Positions 32,874-45,311 of a DNA stretch of 64,000 bases are shown here, one piece after another. The DNA is taken from contig NC_079134.1 in NCBI RefSeq assembly GCF_945859705.1, forward strand, positions 70,614,625 through 70,678,624, in the 5' to 3' direction. Below the pieces are notes generated by a model. That model was not told where the DNA came from and made no database searches. It worked only from the letters and a program-made list of their open reading frames with translations. Both the position numbers and the translations under genes were made by a program. Position 1 is the first letter of the stretch, and every line of letters starts with the position of its first letter. Source of the stretch: Episyrphus balteatus (lineage: Eukaryota; Arthropoda; Insecta; Diptera; Syrphidae).

Positions 32874-33545
32874 GGTCGGCATTGTTTGATGCTACATACA
32901 GAAGTATTTTTGTGTCCTGTACTTTCATGCTGAAATACCATCTTCGCCGACTGCTCGAGTTTCGTTGGACTGCCCGCATCTCCTCATCTCGGACTTACCC
33001 TACCAACTAAATTGTACATTCCAACATCTACCAACTAAATTATACATTCCAACATCATTATCATTGCTTTTTGCCCTTACCTTCTGGGTGAGTTCTTTTT
33101 AGTATTGTTCTGCCTAGCAGTTCTACTTTGTTGTTGCTACACCATTAAGTAGTGCCTTTGATGTTTGTTTATTTACATATTTTACCACCACCTGCCTTGT
33201 CATCTTCCTTCATCTCTACTCTATTCATCTACTACTTTTCATCTTAACGCCATCTATATCTTCATCTATTAACTAATTTTCATCTTTATCGCCATCTTTA
33301 CAATCATCATCAACATATCGTGCAACACTTATACTTCTAATCATCACTTACGCCATCTACATTCTAATCCGATAAACTTTAATTTATTTAATTTATTTCG
33401 GTTTACTTCGGTTCGTGTCTGGAATAATACAATATAATACAGTACAGTCGTTCAAAAAGAACCCTTAACTAAAAACAGCAAAAAAAAAAAAATAAAAAAA
33501 TTTTATTAAATTTCAATATCAAATTTAAATAACAAAAACAATAAA

Positions 33546-34739
33546 ATGTCTGAATGTGGAAAATGCCTTCAAGTCTGTGACTATATGATTGATTCAATCA
33601 TGTGTCATGGAAACTGCCATAAAACATTTCATGTTAACTGCATAGGTGCGACCTATAGTGCAATTAAACTTCTTAACAAATGTAAATCCTTTTATTACTT
33701 TTGTGATGAATGCAATCCTTTTGATCAATATAACATTGTTCGTAATGTCCTTTCAAATACTAAGATGATCGATAAACTAGAGAAACATCTGTCCTTCTTG
33801 AATGAAAAAATCGACAATATTTCAAATAATCCAATCTTAAATCGTAAAAAAACTAGAAGTGTAACTAATAATGAAAAGTCTCTAAATGCCCTTCTTGATA
33901 TTCAATCCCAAAAACGAAAAAGTGATGATCTAGACATGACATTAATTCCACCAACTTCTTCGAAAAGAATTAATCTAAACCCTATTTCTGAGAATTCCTT
34001 TCAACACGCTCCAAACAACGTCACTGATAATCCCCCAACCTCATCTTCTGCTTCATTATCTCAATCTCCAACTGCATCGTCTCAGCTCCCAGCTGCTTTA
34101 TCTGAACACGCTCCAAACAACGTCACTGATAATCCTCCAAAATCAACTTCTGCTTCATCTCCGACTGAATCGTCTCAGCTTCCAGCTGCATTTTCTGAAC
34201 ATCAGTCCAGTCTCTCTACATTTTCGTATTTAAATACACACACTTCTACGACAGTATCAACACAAACTATTACATCTACGCTAATGGACTATCAGACTAA
34301 TAGTTTGCCTGCTCCTCCAGCTCCTGACACTGACACATCCCATCTTGCAGCGTCCTTAAATGACAGAAACTTTACATCGCCTTTAGAATCTGGACTGAGA
34401 ATTGTTGATGGTCAAAGAACTATATTCATCTCAAAACTTGAACCCTCAACGAATGCTCTTGATGTGAAAAATATAATATAATAATATAATAATATAATAT
34501 CTAAAACCGGTACCTTGCGATCAACTACGGTGGATAAAATGCTCCATCGTAACTACTCAAAGTACTCTTCATTTAAGATTAAAGATTCTATGTTCCATCT
34601 TCTCAACTCAAAATCTTTTTGGCCAAACGGAATCATTGTTCATGAGTTTCAAAATAGGAAACAAATTAAACATTCTCACCCTTTTCCACAACATATGACA
34701 ATGCCCTTCCTGAATCAAAGCAGCTACACCAACTATTGA
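33546..34739 (+). pseudogene. LINE F ORF1 with PHD finger, broken by a microsatellite
   Basis: The N-terminus carries a C4HC3 PHD-type zinc finger: C4, C7, C20, C24, H29, C32, C53, C56. A Ser/Thr/Pro-rich middle contains an imperfect direct repeat beginning EHAPNNVTDNPP, occurring about residues 155-190. The frame stops at 34479-34481 inside an AATATAATAATATAATA run (about 34470-34500). Beyond it a second open segment (DKMLHRNYSKYSSFKIKD up to 34739) looks like the missing C-terminus. So ORF1 was about 395 codons before the run expanded. Its role in the family is RNA or chromatin binding; that is inferred from the domain. Confidence 0.8.
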
Positions 34740-37601
34740 TCTATTATCAAAATGTAAACGGCCTAAGGACAAAAACCAACAAGGTTTATAAGAACATAAA
34801 TAACGTGCCTCATGATGTACTTATCCTCACGGAAACATGGCTAAATTCTTCTTTTGTGGATACAGAGATGTTTGATTCCAACTTTCAAATTTACCGCCGC
34901 GATCGCCATAATGACACCTACACTACAACTGTTGGCGGTGGTTTATTGATAGCAGTACGTAACTGCCTCTTTTGCAATCTTGTCGACGATTTTTTGGAAT
35001 CAACATTGGAAATAATGTGCGTGAAAATTACTATTTCATCTGGTGATTTATATATCGTTGCTTGCTATATTCCACCCTCTTCAAACTGTGAACTATATGA
35101 GAAGCTCTATGACTGTCTTGAAACTATTCATAGCAAAATTGATCATAATGATGAAATTATCGTCATCGGAGACTTTAATCTGTCTAACCTTGAATGGGTC
35201 AAGTCAGATGAATTTGATTACTTTGTCCCTATAAATGCGAAGAATAGCAATGAATTTCAACTAATCGATGGGATGGCATCTTTCGGACTAAATCAATTAA
35301 GTGGGATCAAAAATCAATTCGGCAAATCCTTGGACTTAATATTCTTTTCTGACGACATCAACTCTGACGGAGCTGTCCTAATAAGCGAAACAAAACTAGT
35401 AGAGGAAGATCGCCACCATCCAGCTTTATCTATTTCGTTGAATTTAAATATCAGTTCCTTATCTTCTCATTGTAAGAATCAGCATGAATTCAATTTTAAA
35501 AAATGTAATTTTTCTCAACTTTTTAATTTACTAAATAATTAACTGGTTTGCTTTATTTTCCAATGTCAATATTGATGAAATGATTTTACGATTTTATAAT
35601 ACATTATTTGATTGCTTTATAGAAACTATTCCTTTACGCAAAACAAATCTTTCTAGTACTAGCCCACCATGGTTTGATCTTCATATTAAAACTCTTAAAA
35701 ATAAAAGAAATAAGGCTTGGGTGAAGTTTAATCGATTTAGGACTGATGAAGCTTTAAAGAACTATAATGAACTAAAAAATGAATTCATAAACTACTCAAA
35801 TCTTCTTTACACGAATTTTATATCAAAAACTGAAAATGAATTAAAATCTAACCCGCGTAGTTTTTGGAAATACGTAAATTGTAAGAGGAAATCCGACGGT
35901 TACCCAAGTAATATGAGCTATCTTGACTCTACAAGTCAATACCCTGAGGAAATATCCAATATGTTTAGTGAATACTTTAAATGCGCTTTTGAAAATAATT
36001 CTTCTTGTGATACAAATAATATTTTCACTATTGATGAGTTTTCACACCTTAACTCTATTGATTTTTCAATTTCTGAGACAACTATCCTTCAGTACATATC
36101 AAAGTTAGATGAATGTTTAAGTCCTGGTCCTGATGGCTTGCCTTCATTTATGTTAAAACAATGTGCAATATATTTGTCGTATCCTTTGTCTCTACTCTTT
36201 AATCAATCATTAAATAGTGCAATATTTCCAGCTCTTTGGAAAAACTCATTTCTAATCCCAGTTCACAAGAAAGGTAACAAAAATTTAGTAACTAACTATA
36301 GACCTATAGCTAAACTATCTGTCATTCCTAAGTTGTTTGAATCAATTGTTTGTGATGTTTTGTCTTTTCATTGTACTTCTGTTCTATGTGATAATCAACA
36401 TGGTTTTGTTAAGAAAAAGTCTACAACAACGAATTTATTAGAATTTACGACGTTCTGCATTGATGCATTTGAGAAGAATCAACAAGTTGACTGCATTTTT
36501 ACAGACTTTAGCAAAGCCTTTGATAAGCTTAATCATCAAATACTTCTCAATAAATTAAAAAGAATTGGTCTTAACGATCAATTTCTTAAGTGGTTGGATT
36601 CATATCTCAAAAATAGATTAAATAGTGTTATTTTTAAAGGTGAACGTTCTAAATGTTTTATTGTCAACTCTGGTGTACCACAAGGTAGCCATCTTGGTCC
36701 TTTACTGTTTGTTTTATTTATGAATGATCTTCCGTCTGTCTTAAAAAACTCTATGTCTCTTATTTATGCTGATGACGTGAAAATTTTTCGAAAAATTAAC
36801 TCAATATTAGACTGTGAACTTTTACAAGATGACTTGAAAAGATTTTGGGAATGGTGCAATAATAATCGTCTTTTTTTAAATGTTGAGAAGTGCAAGTCAA
36901 TGTGTTTTACGCGTAAGAATAATTGGTTTGTCCAAAAATATAACTTTAATTCCTCTGATTTATGTATTTTGTCTAGCTTTACCGATCTTGGAGTAGTATT
37001 AGACTCAAAGCTTTCATTTATCGATCATTTTAATTATATAATAAAAAGGGCTAATAAGGCACTTGGCTTTATTAAACGTTTTACTCGTGAATTTCATGAC
37101 CCTTATGTCCTTAAAACTCTCTATGTTTCGTTTGTGAGATCAATTCTTGAATATGCGTGTGTTGTATGGGCACCTTATTACGCGACTCATATCAACAGAT
37201 TAGAATCCGTTCAAAGAAGGTTTATGAGATTTTGTCTACGTTTCCTTCCCTGGTCAGATAGAATTGTAATACCACCTTACTCTCATAGATTACAACTTAT
37301 AAATCTGCCATCTCTTTTTGCTCATAGAGAGTATTTACAGTTCTGTTTTATCATAGGAATAATTAATGGTTCGATTTCAACACCATCGGTCCTTTCCCGA
37401 TTGAATTTTACAGTAAGTCGTTATAGTGTAAGAAGACAAATGTCACTTTGTAACATCTTTAGTAGATCAAACTATGGCGCTTATAGTCCTCTCAATCTGT
37501 TAATTAATGTATTTAATAAAAACTATGTTCTTATTAATTCCTGTAATGATATTGTTAAATCACAGAGTATAAGGAATATGTTTTTCAATCAATATCGTTA
37601 A
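34736..37601 (+). pseudogene. LINE F ORF2, endonuclease-reverse transcriptase, one frameshift
   Basis: The ORF1 stop and the first ORF2 codon overlap in TTGA at 34736-34739, with no ATG, so initiation is likely coupled to ORF1 termination. Endonuclease: YYQNVNGLRTK, LTETWLNSSF, IVIGDFNLSNLEW and DRHHPALSISL. A single-base shift at about 35537 ends this frame (LLNN, stop); the linker then continues (SPPWFDLHIKTLKNKRNKAW). Reverse transcriptase: NYRPIAKLSVIPKLFESIV, CIFTDFSKAFDKLNHQIL, GVPQGSHLGPLLF and LIYADDVKIF (YADD). The C-terminus (FLPWSDRIVIPPYSHRLQ and NIFSRSNYG) is shared with fragment H. Catalytic residues are present; only the frameshift disables it. Confidence 0.85.
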
Positions 37602-37683
37602 AAATTAATTTTTATCCAATGTTAAATGTTAATCTTAAATCTCTATAATCTGTACCGTTAGTATTTAACGAAATAAATAAATA

Positions 37684-40094
37684 AGTCCTTCCTTCTTAAA
37701 TATTTCCAGTGTTCTTCGTAGAGATGACATGACTTCTTCTTGCGTTTTGGCGTGTAGCAAAATATCATCTAAGTATATGGCAGCTGTATCAATTTGACTG
37801 GCTAGAATTCGGTTCATAAGACGCTGAAACACTCTGGGAGCATTACAAAGGCCGAACGGCATTCGCTGAAATTCATACTGCCCACTTGCGGTAACAAATG
37901 CCGTATATCGTTTAGAATGTTCGTCTAATGGAATTTGATAATATCCGGTTCGTAAATCAAGACTTATAAACCAAGTACTGCCTTTCAACTTGTCTATCTG
38001 GTCGTCTATTCTCGGGAGAGGGTGGCTATCTTTGACTGTCTTTGAATTCAACTTTCTAAAGTCGACGCATAGTCTTTTCTCTCCATTTTTTTTTGAAACA
38101 AGTAGAATAGGTAATGCATATTCTGATTCTGATTCGCGAACTATCCCACAATCCAAAAGCTCCTTCACCATTTCTCTTACAATTGACTGTTCACTGACCG
38201 CCATGCGATATGGACGAAAAGTAAATGGTTGGTCATCTTCCAAGTGAATTTTCATTTCAGTACTCTTCGCGCATCCCAATTCATGGATATCGACAGCGAT
38301 GCATTCGCGATATTCATTTAGTAAATCTAGTATCATTTTCTTGTTTTCTTCAGTTACTGGTCCTATTTGTAAATCTTCTTCCCTTATAGGCTCAAAAGCT
38401 CCAGACTGTATACAGAGAACCTGTTTTGGTAGAGGGTTCTCTACACAGATTTTTGCCCGGGCAATAACTTTATTTTGTTTGATCACCACGTCTTGTTCTG
38501 ATAGATTTATTAATGGTACAAATGTAATTCCAACTTCGTTTATATTAAGAATGGATCTTGGAACGCAAGTTTCCTCGCCTTCTTTTGTACGAATAGACGT
38601 TTCGAGATATACATCTTCATTTGTTTCTTCTGATTGCGTTTCTATCAATTTGAAATGGTGTGATGGTATAATCGTTCTTTCCCGGGTGATTAAGTTTACT
38701 TTGTTCGTGCGACTGATATCGTCTATCTGAAGATGATCCAATGAGTCATCTTCCACAAAAAACTTTAAAGTAGTTTGCGTTTTTATAGCACATACATGTG
38801 GTAACTCTGTATAAGTTCGTCCAACAATAATTTCAACGTCTTGATTATCATCATTAACAATAACAAACATTATTTCGGCTTCTACCCCATCTATTTTGAT
38901 CTTTCCTTTAGCTGTGCCAATACTTAGTACAATTCCATTGCCATAACATTGCAGCGGTGTGCAGTCTCCAGTATCAACGTCTAATCCAATCTCTTTCGCC
39001 TTGCTTGTTTTCATTAAGGTACACGAGCTACCAAAATCTACATAACCGATCATGCCCTTACCATTAATTATGATATTCTTAAAAAATTTCTTATTGCCGG
39101 AATCTGATTTTCTAGTCTGTAGAACTGCAATGGTTTTTGGCTTGATGGAATTTTTTTGAAAACATAAGGAATCTTCGTGATATCGGCTTCTGCAAACACT
39201 ACAGCGTTTATCTCCAGGCAACTCTTTTGCCGAACACGTGTTGGCAAAATGTCCTAGTTTTGTACATTTGAAACAGGTAGGATTCTTGACAGGGGGTACT
39301 CGTTCTTTTTCTTGTCTAGTTAAATTTGAATGACTTACTCGCTTAAATTGAGCGTTATTTATACTCGGTGGTTGCTTCTGATAATATTTATCGTTTCCGT
39401 TAAGTTGACTAAGGTATGAATATAGCTCTTCTGGAGTTTTATATCCCCCTGCTCGAATACTAGTCCTTACAATACGATCTTCTATACCTCCTATTATACA
39501 CGAGACCGCCTCCTGCCCCTTAAAACCACAAGCATGAATCAACGCTAGTTTTTCATGAAAATATTGACAATAGGATTCTTCGATAAGCTTTTTGCGATGG
39601 ATCATTTGAAGTAGAACCTCGTGAAAGTCCTTAGTAGAAGGGAAGGCTTCTTGAATTTTAACCTTCCACTCTTCCCACGAAAATCCTACACTAGGAAGCC
39701 CCTTGTACCATATTTGTGCGAGACCAGTTAATTTTGACAACGCATAATAGATGGTGGTTTCCTCAGACCACTTGAAAATACCCCGTAACTCATCGACCTT
39801 GTGAAGCCATTTCAAAGCCGATTGATTGCTGTCTTCAGGATTGAATTCAGGCACGGCTTCCCCCTTCACGCTCGAACCCTGATTCAAGCTGCCTGTTTTC
39901 TCTACTAATGCAGCAATTGCATCTGTAAACTTTTCTAACGATTTCGATTTTCTACTTGAAAGAGATCGATGAGACCTTCGTCTCTTTGCATGTCTTCGCT
40001 TGTCTGTTTTTTTCTCTCTACCGATTCTTTCTTCGTCAGATTCACTACCACTGGTGTCTACCCTATTACCTCTTTTTCTTGAGTGTCTACCCAT
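37684..40094 (-). pseudogene. Gypsy gag-protease-RT (first part of pol)
   Basis: About 800 residues in one frame. The first 55 residues are very basic with RS-type repeats. Capsid-like helices follow (ALKWLHKVDELRGIFKWS). The nucleocapsid has a CCHC knuckle (C274, C277, H282, C287) and a second cysteine cluster (C298, C301, H306, C311). Protease: YVDFGSS with D353 as active-site aspartate. RT: FISLDLRTGYYQI (D713), MPFGLCNAP and IYLDDILLHA (D776, D777). The frame runs out of real sequence at KKEGL, where LINE F begins. Gag and pol are fused without a frameshift. The sequence upstream of the Met at 40094 is the leader to the 5' LTR. Confidence 0.92.
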
Positions 40095-40268
40095 TTTTTT
40101 TTTTTTTAATATTGCTAATCAAATTTCTAAGCAAAATCAAAGGAGAATAAATAAAAAAAATAATATGTTTATCATAAAGAAAATTATTTAAGATTGTTTT
40201 TTTTTTTTGCAATATAAGTGCTGCCGATGGACGATTATAGTTGCAGGTCTTTTATCCCACTTCTGATA
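40095..40268 (-). promoter_or_regulatory. Gypsy 5' leader with tRNA-Leu-like primer site
   Basis: On the minus strand the bases right after the LTR read TATCAGAAGTGGGAT, close to the complement of the 3' end of tRNA-Leu but lacking the usual TGG start. A poly-A stretch lies just before the gag Met. Confidence 0.5.
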
Positions 40269-41206
40269 TGTAAGAAATTAAATAAAAACAATGACAAAAG
40301 AAAATATTTATTTTTTTTTTTTTTATTTCATTTGCAAAATAATTTAATTTTTATTTCAAAGGTATTTTTGTAAGACCGTCCATCGGCAACTCTGGTTCTG
40401 AAAAAAAAGATAAAGAAAACACTTTGAGCTGTTTAGCCAAAAATTAAGAGTAGTAAATAAATCTCATGCTTAAATGAAACAGAAAATAAAAGATAGAAAT
40501 TAACTAAGAGAGTTTGAGCGAAAATGGAACCACGCACGCTCACCACACACTCCTTCGTCTTCCAGGCGAAGAGGAACCGGTAAAGCGGCGCACACACAAT
40601 TTTGTTCTGTATCTCTTATTGAGTATATACTGAGAACGAACGAATGGAACCAACGGTCATGCTCTTCTCGCACACGCAACTTAAGTGGAACCGGCAGCTT
40701 TGGTAGAAGTCACACACACTATCAGACTACCTTCGTCTGCATACGGAAACCGACTCTCTTCACTACCAGCTATACCCCACACTCAAGTGGAACTAGAGAA
40801 TGAGCAACCGCCACACACTATTCGCCTTCTCACTTTAATTAACTTTTTTTTTGTGTTTGAGGAATTAGGATAATAGGATAATAAGATAAAACAACTCTAC
40901 AAAAACTACAAATATATAAATCAACTCAGTGAACAACTCACCAGTTCTTAAAATAATTATTTATTTGTTTTGTTTTGTATTATTTATTATTTGTTATTTT
41001 TTTGTCAAAGTTAAACAACACACTACTTCGCTTCAAGTCGCGCACCAACTAACTACAAATACAAAATACAGAAATCACAAAAGTGAGTGGGATTAGGAGG
41101 GATTAAAAGAGATGAACCAAAATATGAAGAGTTCTCTTCTTTTTCTTAGTATCTTAATTTTTATTTTTATTTTATTTTTTTTAAGTGCTTACCATTTTCT
41201 CTTACA
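40269..41206 (-). repeat. Gypsy 5' LTR
   Basis: 938 bp; acts as promoter for minus-strand transcription. TGTAAGA...TCTTACA ends. TATG follows at 41207-41210. Confidence 0.92.
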
Positions 41207-41459
41207 TATGTAGGTATGTTGGTACGTTGAATCACAAGGTATGTATGTTCTAAAAAGATAGTGCATGTAGGTAGGATTGGGACAAGAAACAACTCGAAGA
41301 GGAGAGGGAGAGTTCTATTCCCCTTCGTTTAGACGGGAGAGGTAGGTACTTTTCAAAAACATGGCTTAGCTTGGAAAAAACATTATTAAAAATCAATGGT
41401 TATACTCACAACGACGTGCTATCACTTCTTGTAAAGCCAATAAATTTTTAATTCATTTT

Positions 41460-42498
41460 GTTATTAAATAAAACTGTTTTCAGGAATGATTTTTGAAACA
41501 GAGACAGTTTACTCGGAAAGTAATCCTTCAACTGCATTTGAAATATTTGTGAAAATTTTTCAAGAACACATTAAATCATATACGTTTCAAAAAAAGATAT
41601 CGGGTAGTAAAAAACATTTAAAGCCTTGGATGACCAATAACCTTCTTAATATGATAAGGAAAAAAAATAAGTTGGGTTGGAAATGTAAAAGACACTTTAA
41701 TAATGTACAACTTAAGAAACACTATGAAAACTTGTGCAAAACTATTAATAAAAAAATCGACGATACTCGCAACAACTACTACGCTGATTTGTTTGCTAGA
41801 GCTGAAGGTAATGTACGAGAAGAATGGAGAGTTGTTGACAGAATTTTAGGAAAAGAGAGAAATTGTGTTAAGATTGATGCTATTGAAGTTGAGGGTATTA
41901 CTGAATCAGACTCATATAGAATTTCTAATATATTTAATGATTATTTTACAAATATTTCGGAAAAATTGAAACCAGATGTCGAAAAATGTAAAAACTGCAA
42001 TTGTTCCATTTCTTTGGAAAATTTTCTAGAAAACATACAATCAAACAGCTTTGTTTTTGACCCGATAACTTCGAGAGAAGTTTTCCGCGTTATTTCTTCT
42101 CTAAAAAATAAAAATTCGTGCACAAGTGATGGTGTTTCAAGTATTTTGTTAAAAAATGTTGCCTGGTTTATTGTTGATGTATTGGCCTCCCTATTTAATA
42201 AAAGTGTTGAAATAGGTTGTTTTTCTGACCATATTAAATGTGCTGAAGTTATTCCTCTTTTTAAGAAAGGAAATAGTAAAAATATTTCAAATTATAGGCC
42301 AATTTCACTTCTTTCCACCTTTTCTAAAATTTTTGAAAAAGTAGTGAAGGTTCGCATTGTGTCCTTTTTAGAAAAATTTAAATTTTTTTGCAACAATCAA
42401 TTTGGGTTTAGAGCAGGTTTGTCAACGGAGAATGCAATTTTAAGGGTATGCAGTCAGCTTTATGGAAGTTTAAATAATAACAAATCAACAATGGGTCT
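41460..42498 (+). pseudogene. LINE G fragment, linker and first RT motifs
   Basis: About 338 residues before the gap. Linker: LKPWMTNNLLNMIRKKNKLG and REEWRVVDRILG. RT start: SCTSDGVSSILLKN, CAEVIPLFKKGNSKNISNYR, PISLLSTFSKIFEKVVKVRI and FCNNQFGFRAGLSTENAIL. The sequence then enters the N run; the catalytic aspartates would lie beyond it. No RT is recognisable after the gap. The 5' endonuclease is missing. The family differs from LINEs C-F; I cannot name the clade. Confidence 0.7.
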
Positions 42499-42698
42499 NN
42501 NNNNNNNNNNNNNNNNNNNNNNNNNNNNNNNNNNNNNNNNNNNNNNNNNNNNNNNNNNNNNNNNNNNNNNNNNNNNNNNNNNNNNNNNNNNNNNNNNNNN
42601 NNNNNNNNNNNNNNNNNNNNNNNNNNNNNNNNNNNNNNNNNNNNNNNNNNNNNNNNNNNNNNNNNNNNNNNNNNNNNNNNNNNNNNNNNNNNNNNNNN
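42499..42698. other. Assembly gap, 200 N
   Basis: Exactly 200 N, a conventional placeholder length, so the true size is unknown. It interrupts LINE G. Confidence 0.99.
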
Positions 42699-45166
42699 TA
42701 TTGCCTAAAAGCCAAATTTCTCGAAAATGACAAGATATTTTTGAATCTGGTTTTCTGTTTTTGTTTAAAAATAAATAAGAGCATTGAATTTTAAAAACTT
42801 TATTAGTATTTAATTACATAAAGTTTTGAAAAAAATTAGTTTAAAATTTTTTTTTCTAATTTTTTTTTTCAAAATTTTGATTTTAAACATTAATTTTTCA
42901 AAAACTGTGAGATAAAATGGGTTTGTTTAGAATTTTTGTAAAAGACTAGGGATTTGGCTTTACACAAAGTTATAGCACGTTATTGTAAGTATAACCGTTG
43001 ATTTTTAATATTTTTTTCCAAAATAAGTCAATTTTTTTTAAATTGCCCCTCCCGGCTAAACGAGGTGGAACAGACCCCCCCCTCCCATACGATTTTTTTC
43101 TTGTCTCGACCTAACCTACATGCTCTAGCTTTTTGGCACATTACTCCTGAATCACCCTGCATACTTTCACATCATACATAATATATTAATTTCTATGTAA
43201 GTAAGAAGGGGGTCACGCTCTATCTTTTTGGCACATTACTCCTGAATCACCCTGTATATGTATATACAGATATTGTTTGTAGGTGATTTGAACTTTAATA
43301 TAATTTACTCGAACGTATGCATGTATTAAGTAATCATTAGATTGTTTTAATCGGCCTGTTTTTTCTGTCAATTATAATAAATAATGCTGAAACGATAAAT
43401 TAATCATTCTAAAAAGAAACCCAGCTGACTGAGGTAGACCGGAGTATACTTATTCTTTAGTGGCCGGTAAGATTTCGTATAGCAATATATAGTTATGATC
43501 GTATCTTAAACAACACAATCTATAATGTTAACGATAAATGAAGAAAACGAGTTAAGAAAATAAATTTTATTAATGCTAGAAGTGCATCAACTCATTCACT
43601 TAACTGATAAAGAATACAAGAAATAGTGTAAAAAAAATATATACCTACTCCAGCCAAAAAAAGAATTGTGATGCATCGAGTCAAGTCCAAATCTTATTTT
43701 AAAAAAGTTCTACTTAAACCTACAATGTCTATCTATACAAGATAAAAGATATAAAAAGTGATTATTTTACAATTTTTTTCCATATTCATGTGCATTTTCC
43801 ATAATGTGCATTGTACTTAACATACATAATTCAGCCAAATTAGCTGACAACTCAATTATATTTGCAATATTTTCGTTTTATTCTTCCATGAAGTCTAAGG
43901 TACATAATATCGGTGTCTCCTTCTCTGCTCTTCTATATTACCTATTCTGCCACCGTCTTTTTTTTTTGTAATCGATTTTTTTTAAATGCTATTTAGTGAA
44001 AATAATGTTCATGAAATTTGTTCATGGAATTTGTAAGTCCTTATCATAAAAATCAATTTGTTGGGATGATATAGGATGCGGGAGCAGCCGCCATCTTGGA
44101 AAATAGGTTGGTATCGTTTTTATTTAATAGCTCCATTTTACTAATTTCAAATAAACATGACAAAGCACTGACAATAAAAGCAAAAATAAATTAATGCAAA
44201 AAATGATACAAAAAAATTCTATATTTTGTGGATTTTATTTGAATTTGTATTGGGCCAGTGACATTTTTGTCAAATTTCTGATGAAGTTTTGTGATTAGGT
44301 AATTTTTTAAGAATGAATTGTAGTACTTTTGATTGTATCCATAAAATGAACTTTCATCGAAAACATCATAATGTAGACAGCGCGGATCTAGAAATTAGTT
44401 TTTTTGGGGGGTATTTTGGTGTTTTTTTGGCATTGCTATTTGCAGCCAAATTCGATTTCCCAAAAAAACGTATCCGCAGCTGTCTAGCTGTCAGATAATA
44501 AAACAAAAACAAAAAACCGAATTTTATTCAAGATTATTTTTGAGTAGTTTTTACGCATAATTATTACGATAAGTTTTTGACATATTGGGGTATGTTCGTA
44601 GATTTGATCAGTCGCGCATATAAACGGTGCCGCGTTTATATCACTTCGACTTGATCTTGATATACCTAAACAGAAAAAAAAAAACAACCCCTATCTTACC
44701 TCACAATACGAACTGACATCAAAATATAAAAAAAAAAAAACAACCCCTTTCTTGACTACAGCACATGAGAAGGAAACCAGAACGGCAGTTAAGTTGAAGC
44801 AAAGACAAGAGAAATATATATATATCTTCTGTCTCTGGTTGTAGTAAGCGCAGTTGGTTTCATTTCGGCAGCCGAACCGTGTACACGGTTTCGGTTTCGG
44901 TTTGTACGTGTGAAGGCGCCCATAAGAACGTGTACCTAGCAACCGTGTGTCCGGGCCGTTTATCCGGTTCTCGACGACGCGACGTGTGAAATGGGCCTAA
45001 AGCAGTCGTAATATGACATTACAAAAAAGATTGCGCTCACCTTACATCATCATTTTTTTTATATATTTTTTGGGTGAAAGGAAGTCCCATCTGTATAGGG
45101 AATTTGGTCCTTGTCTTCTTATCTTATACGACGACAGCGCCCTTTTAACCCGACAGACGTTTAAAG
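42699..45166. other. AT-rich non-coding DNA with short repeats
   Basis: A ~40-bp word (containing TTTTTGGCACATTACTCCTG) occurs twice in direct orientation at about 43125-43166 and 43218-43258. An AAAAACAACCCCT word occurs at 44680 and 44735. 44810-44824 is an AT dinucleotide run. 44370-44490 has weakly mirrored ends (GACAGC-GCGGAT type). No gene is visible. Confidence 0.45.
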
Positions 45167-45311
45167 AAGGGGTGCTGAAAGCAAAGTGCATATGAAATTG
45201 CATCCAATTCTTTGTTGAGCGAAATCAGTTCTTCTGCTCTACCTCAAGATTTAGATGTAAAACAAAAGGTCGCTTGTGCCAGTATCAGCGTTTATTCTTC
45301 AAGCACCCCTT
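45167..45311. repeat. Small MITE with AAGGGGTGCT termini
   Basis: AAGGGGTGCT at the left is mirrored by AGCACCCCTT at the right, 145 bp overall. No coding capacity, target duplication unclear. Confidence 0.45.

Larger units (their letters stand above)
32874..37683 (+). mobile_element. LINE F, full-length CR1-like LINE inside gypsy pol
   Basis: 4810 bp with the 5-bp word AGTCC on both sides (32869-32873 and 37684-37688). It has a ~670-bp 5' UTR, ORF1 with a PHD finger, ORF2 with endonuclease and RT, and a 3' end of tandem AAATAAATAAATAA with no long poly-A. A PHD finger in ORF1 and a short repeat tail are established for CR1-group LINEs. Both ORFs carry one disabling change each, so this copy is probably dead but young. 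Confidence 0.85.
29872..41206 (-). mobile_element. Ty3/gypsy LTR retrotransposon, split by LINE F
   Basis: Two LTRs (29872-30810 and 40269-41206) flank a minus-strand gag-pol. TATG duplications lie at 29868-29871 and 41207-41210. On the coding strand the sequence after the 5' LTR contains TATCAGAAGTGGGAT, resembling the 3' end of tRNA-Leu, so a tRNA-Leu-like primer site is likely. A purine-rich AGGAAAGCCGAG precedes the 3' LTR. Gag, protease, RT, RNase H and integrase lie in one frame; there is no env-like gene. LINE F (32874-37683) cuts it inside RT. The LTRs differ at only a handful of bases, so the insertion is young. Confidence 0.92.
41240..43145. repeat. Long inverted repeat pair surrounding LINE G and the gap
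   Basis: 41240-41450 matches the reverse complement of about 42950-43145 imperfectly; shared words include ATTAAAAATCAA, GGTTATACT and GCATGTAGGT. The pair would be the ends of a ~1.9-kb foldback or DNA element. LINE G and an assembly gap lie inside, so the original interior cannot be judged. Confidence 0.6.

Noticed and set aside
41486..42730. Full-length gene across the N run
   Set aside because: The frame is kept open only by unknown bases; sequence after the gap shows no RT motif.
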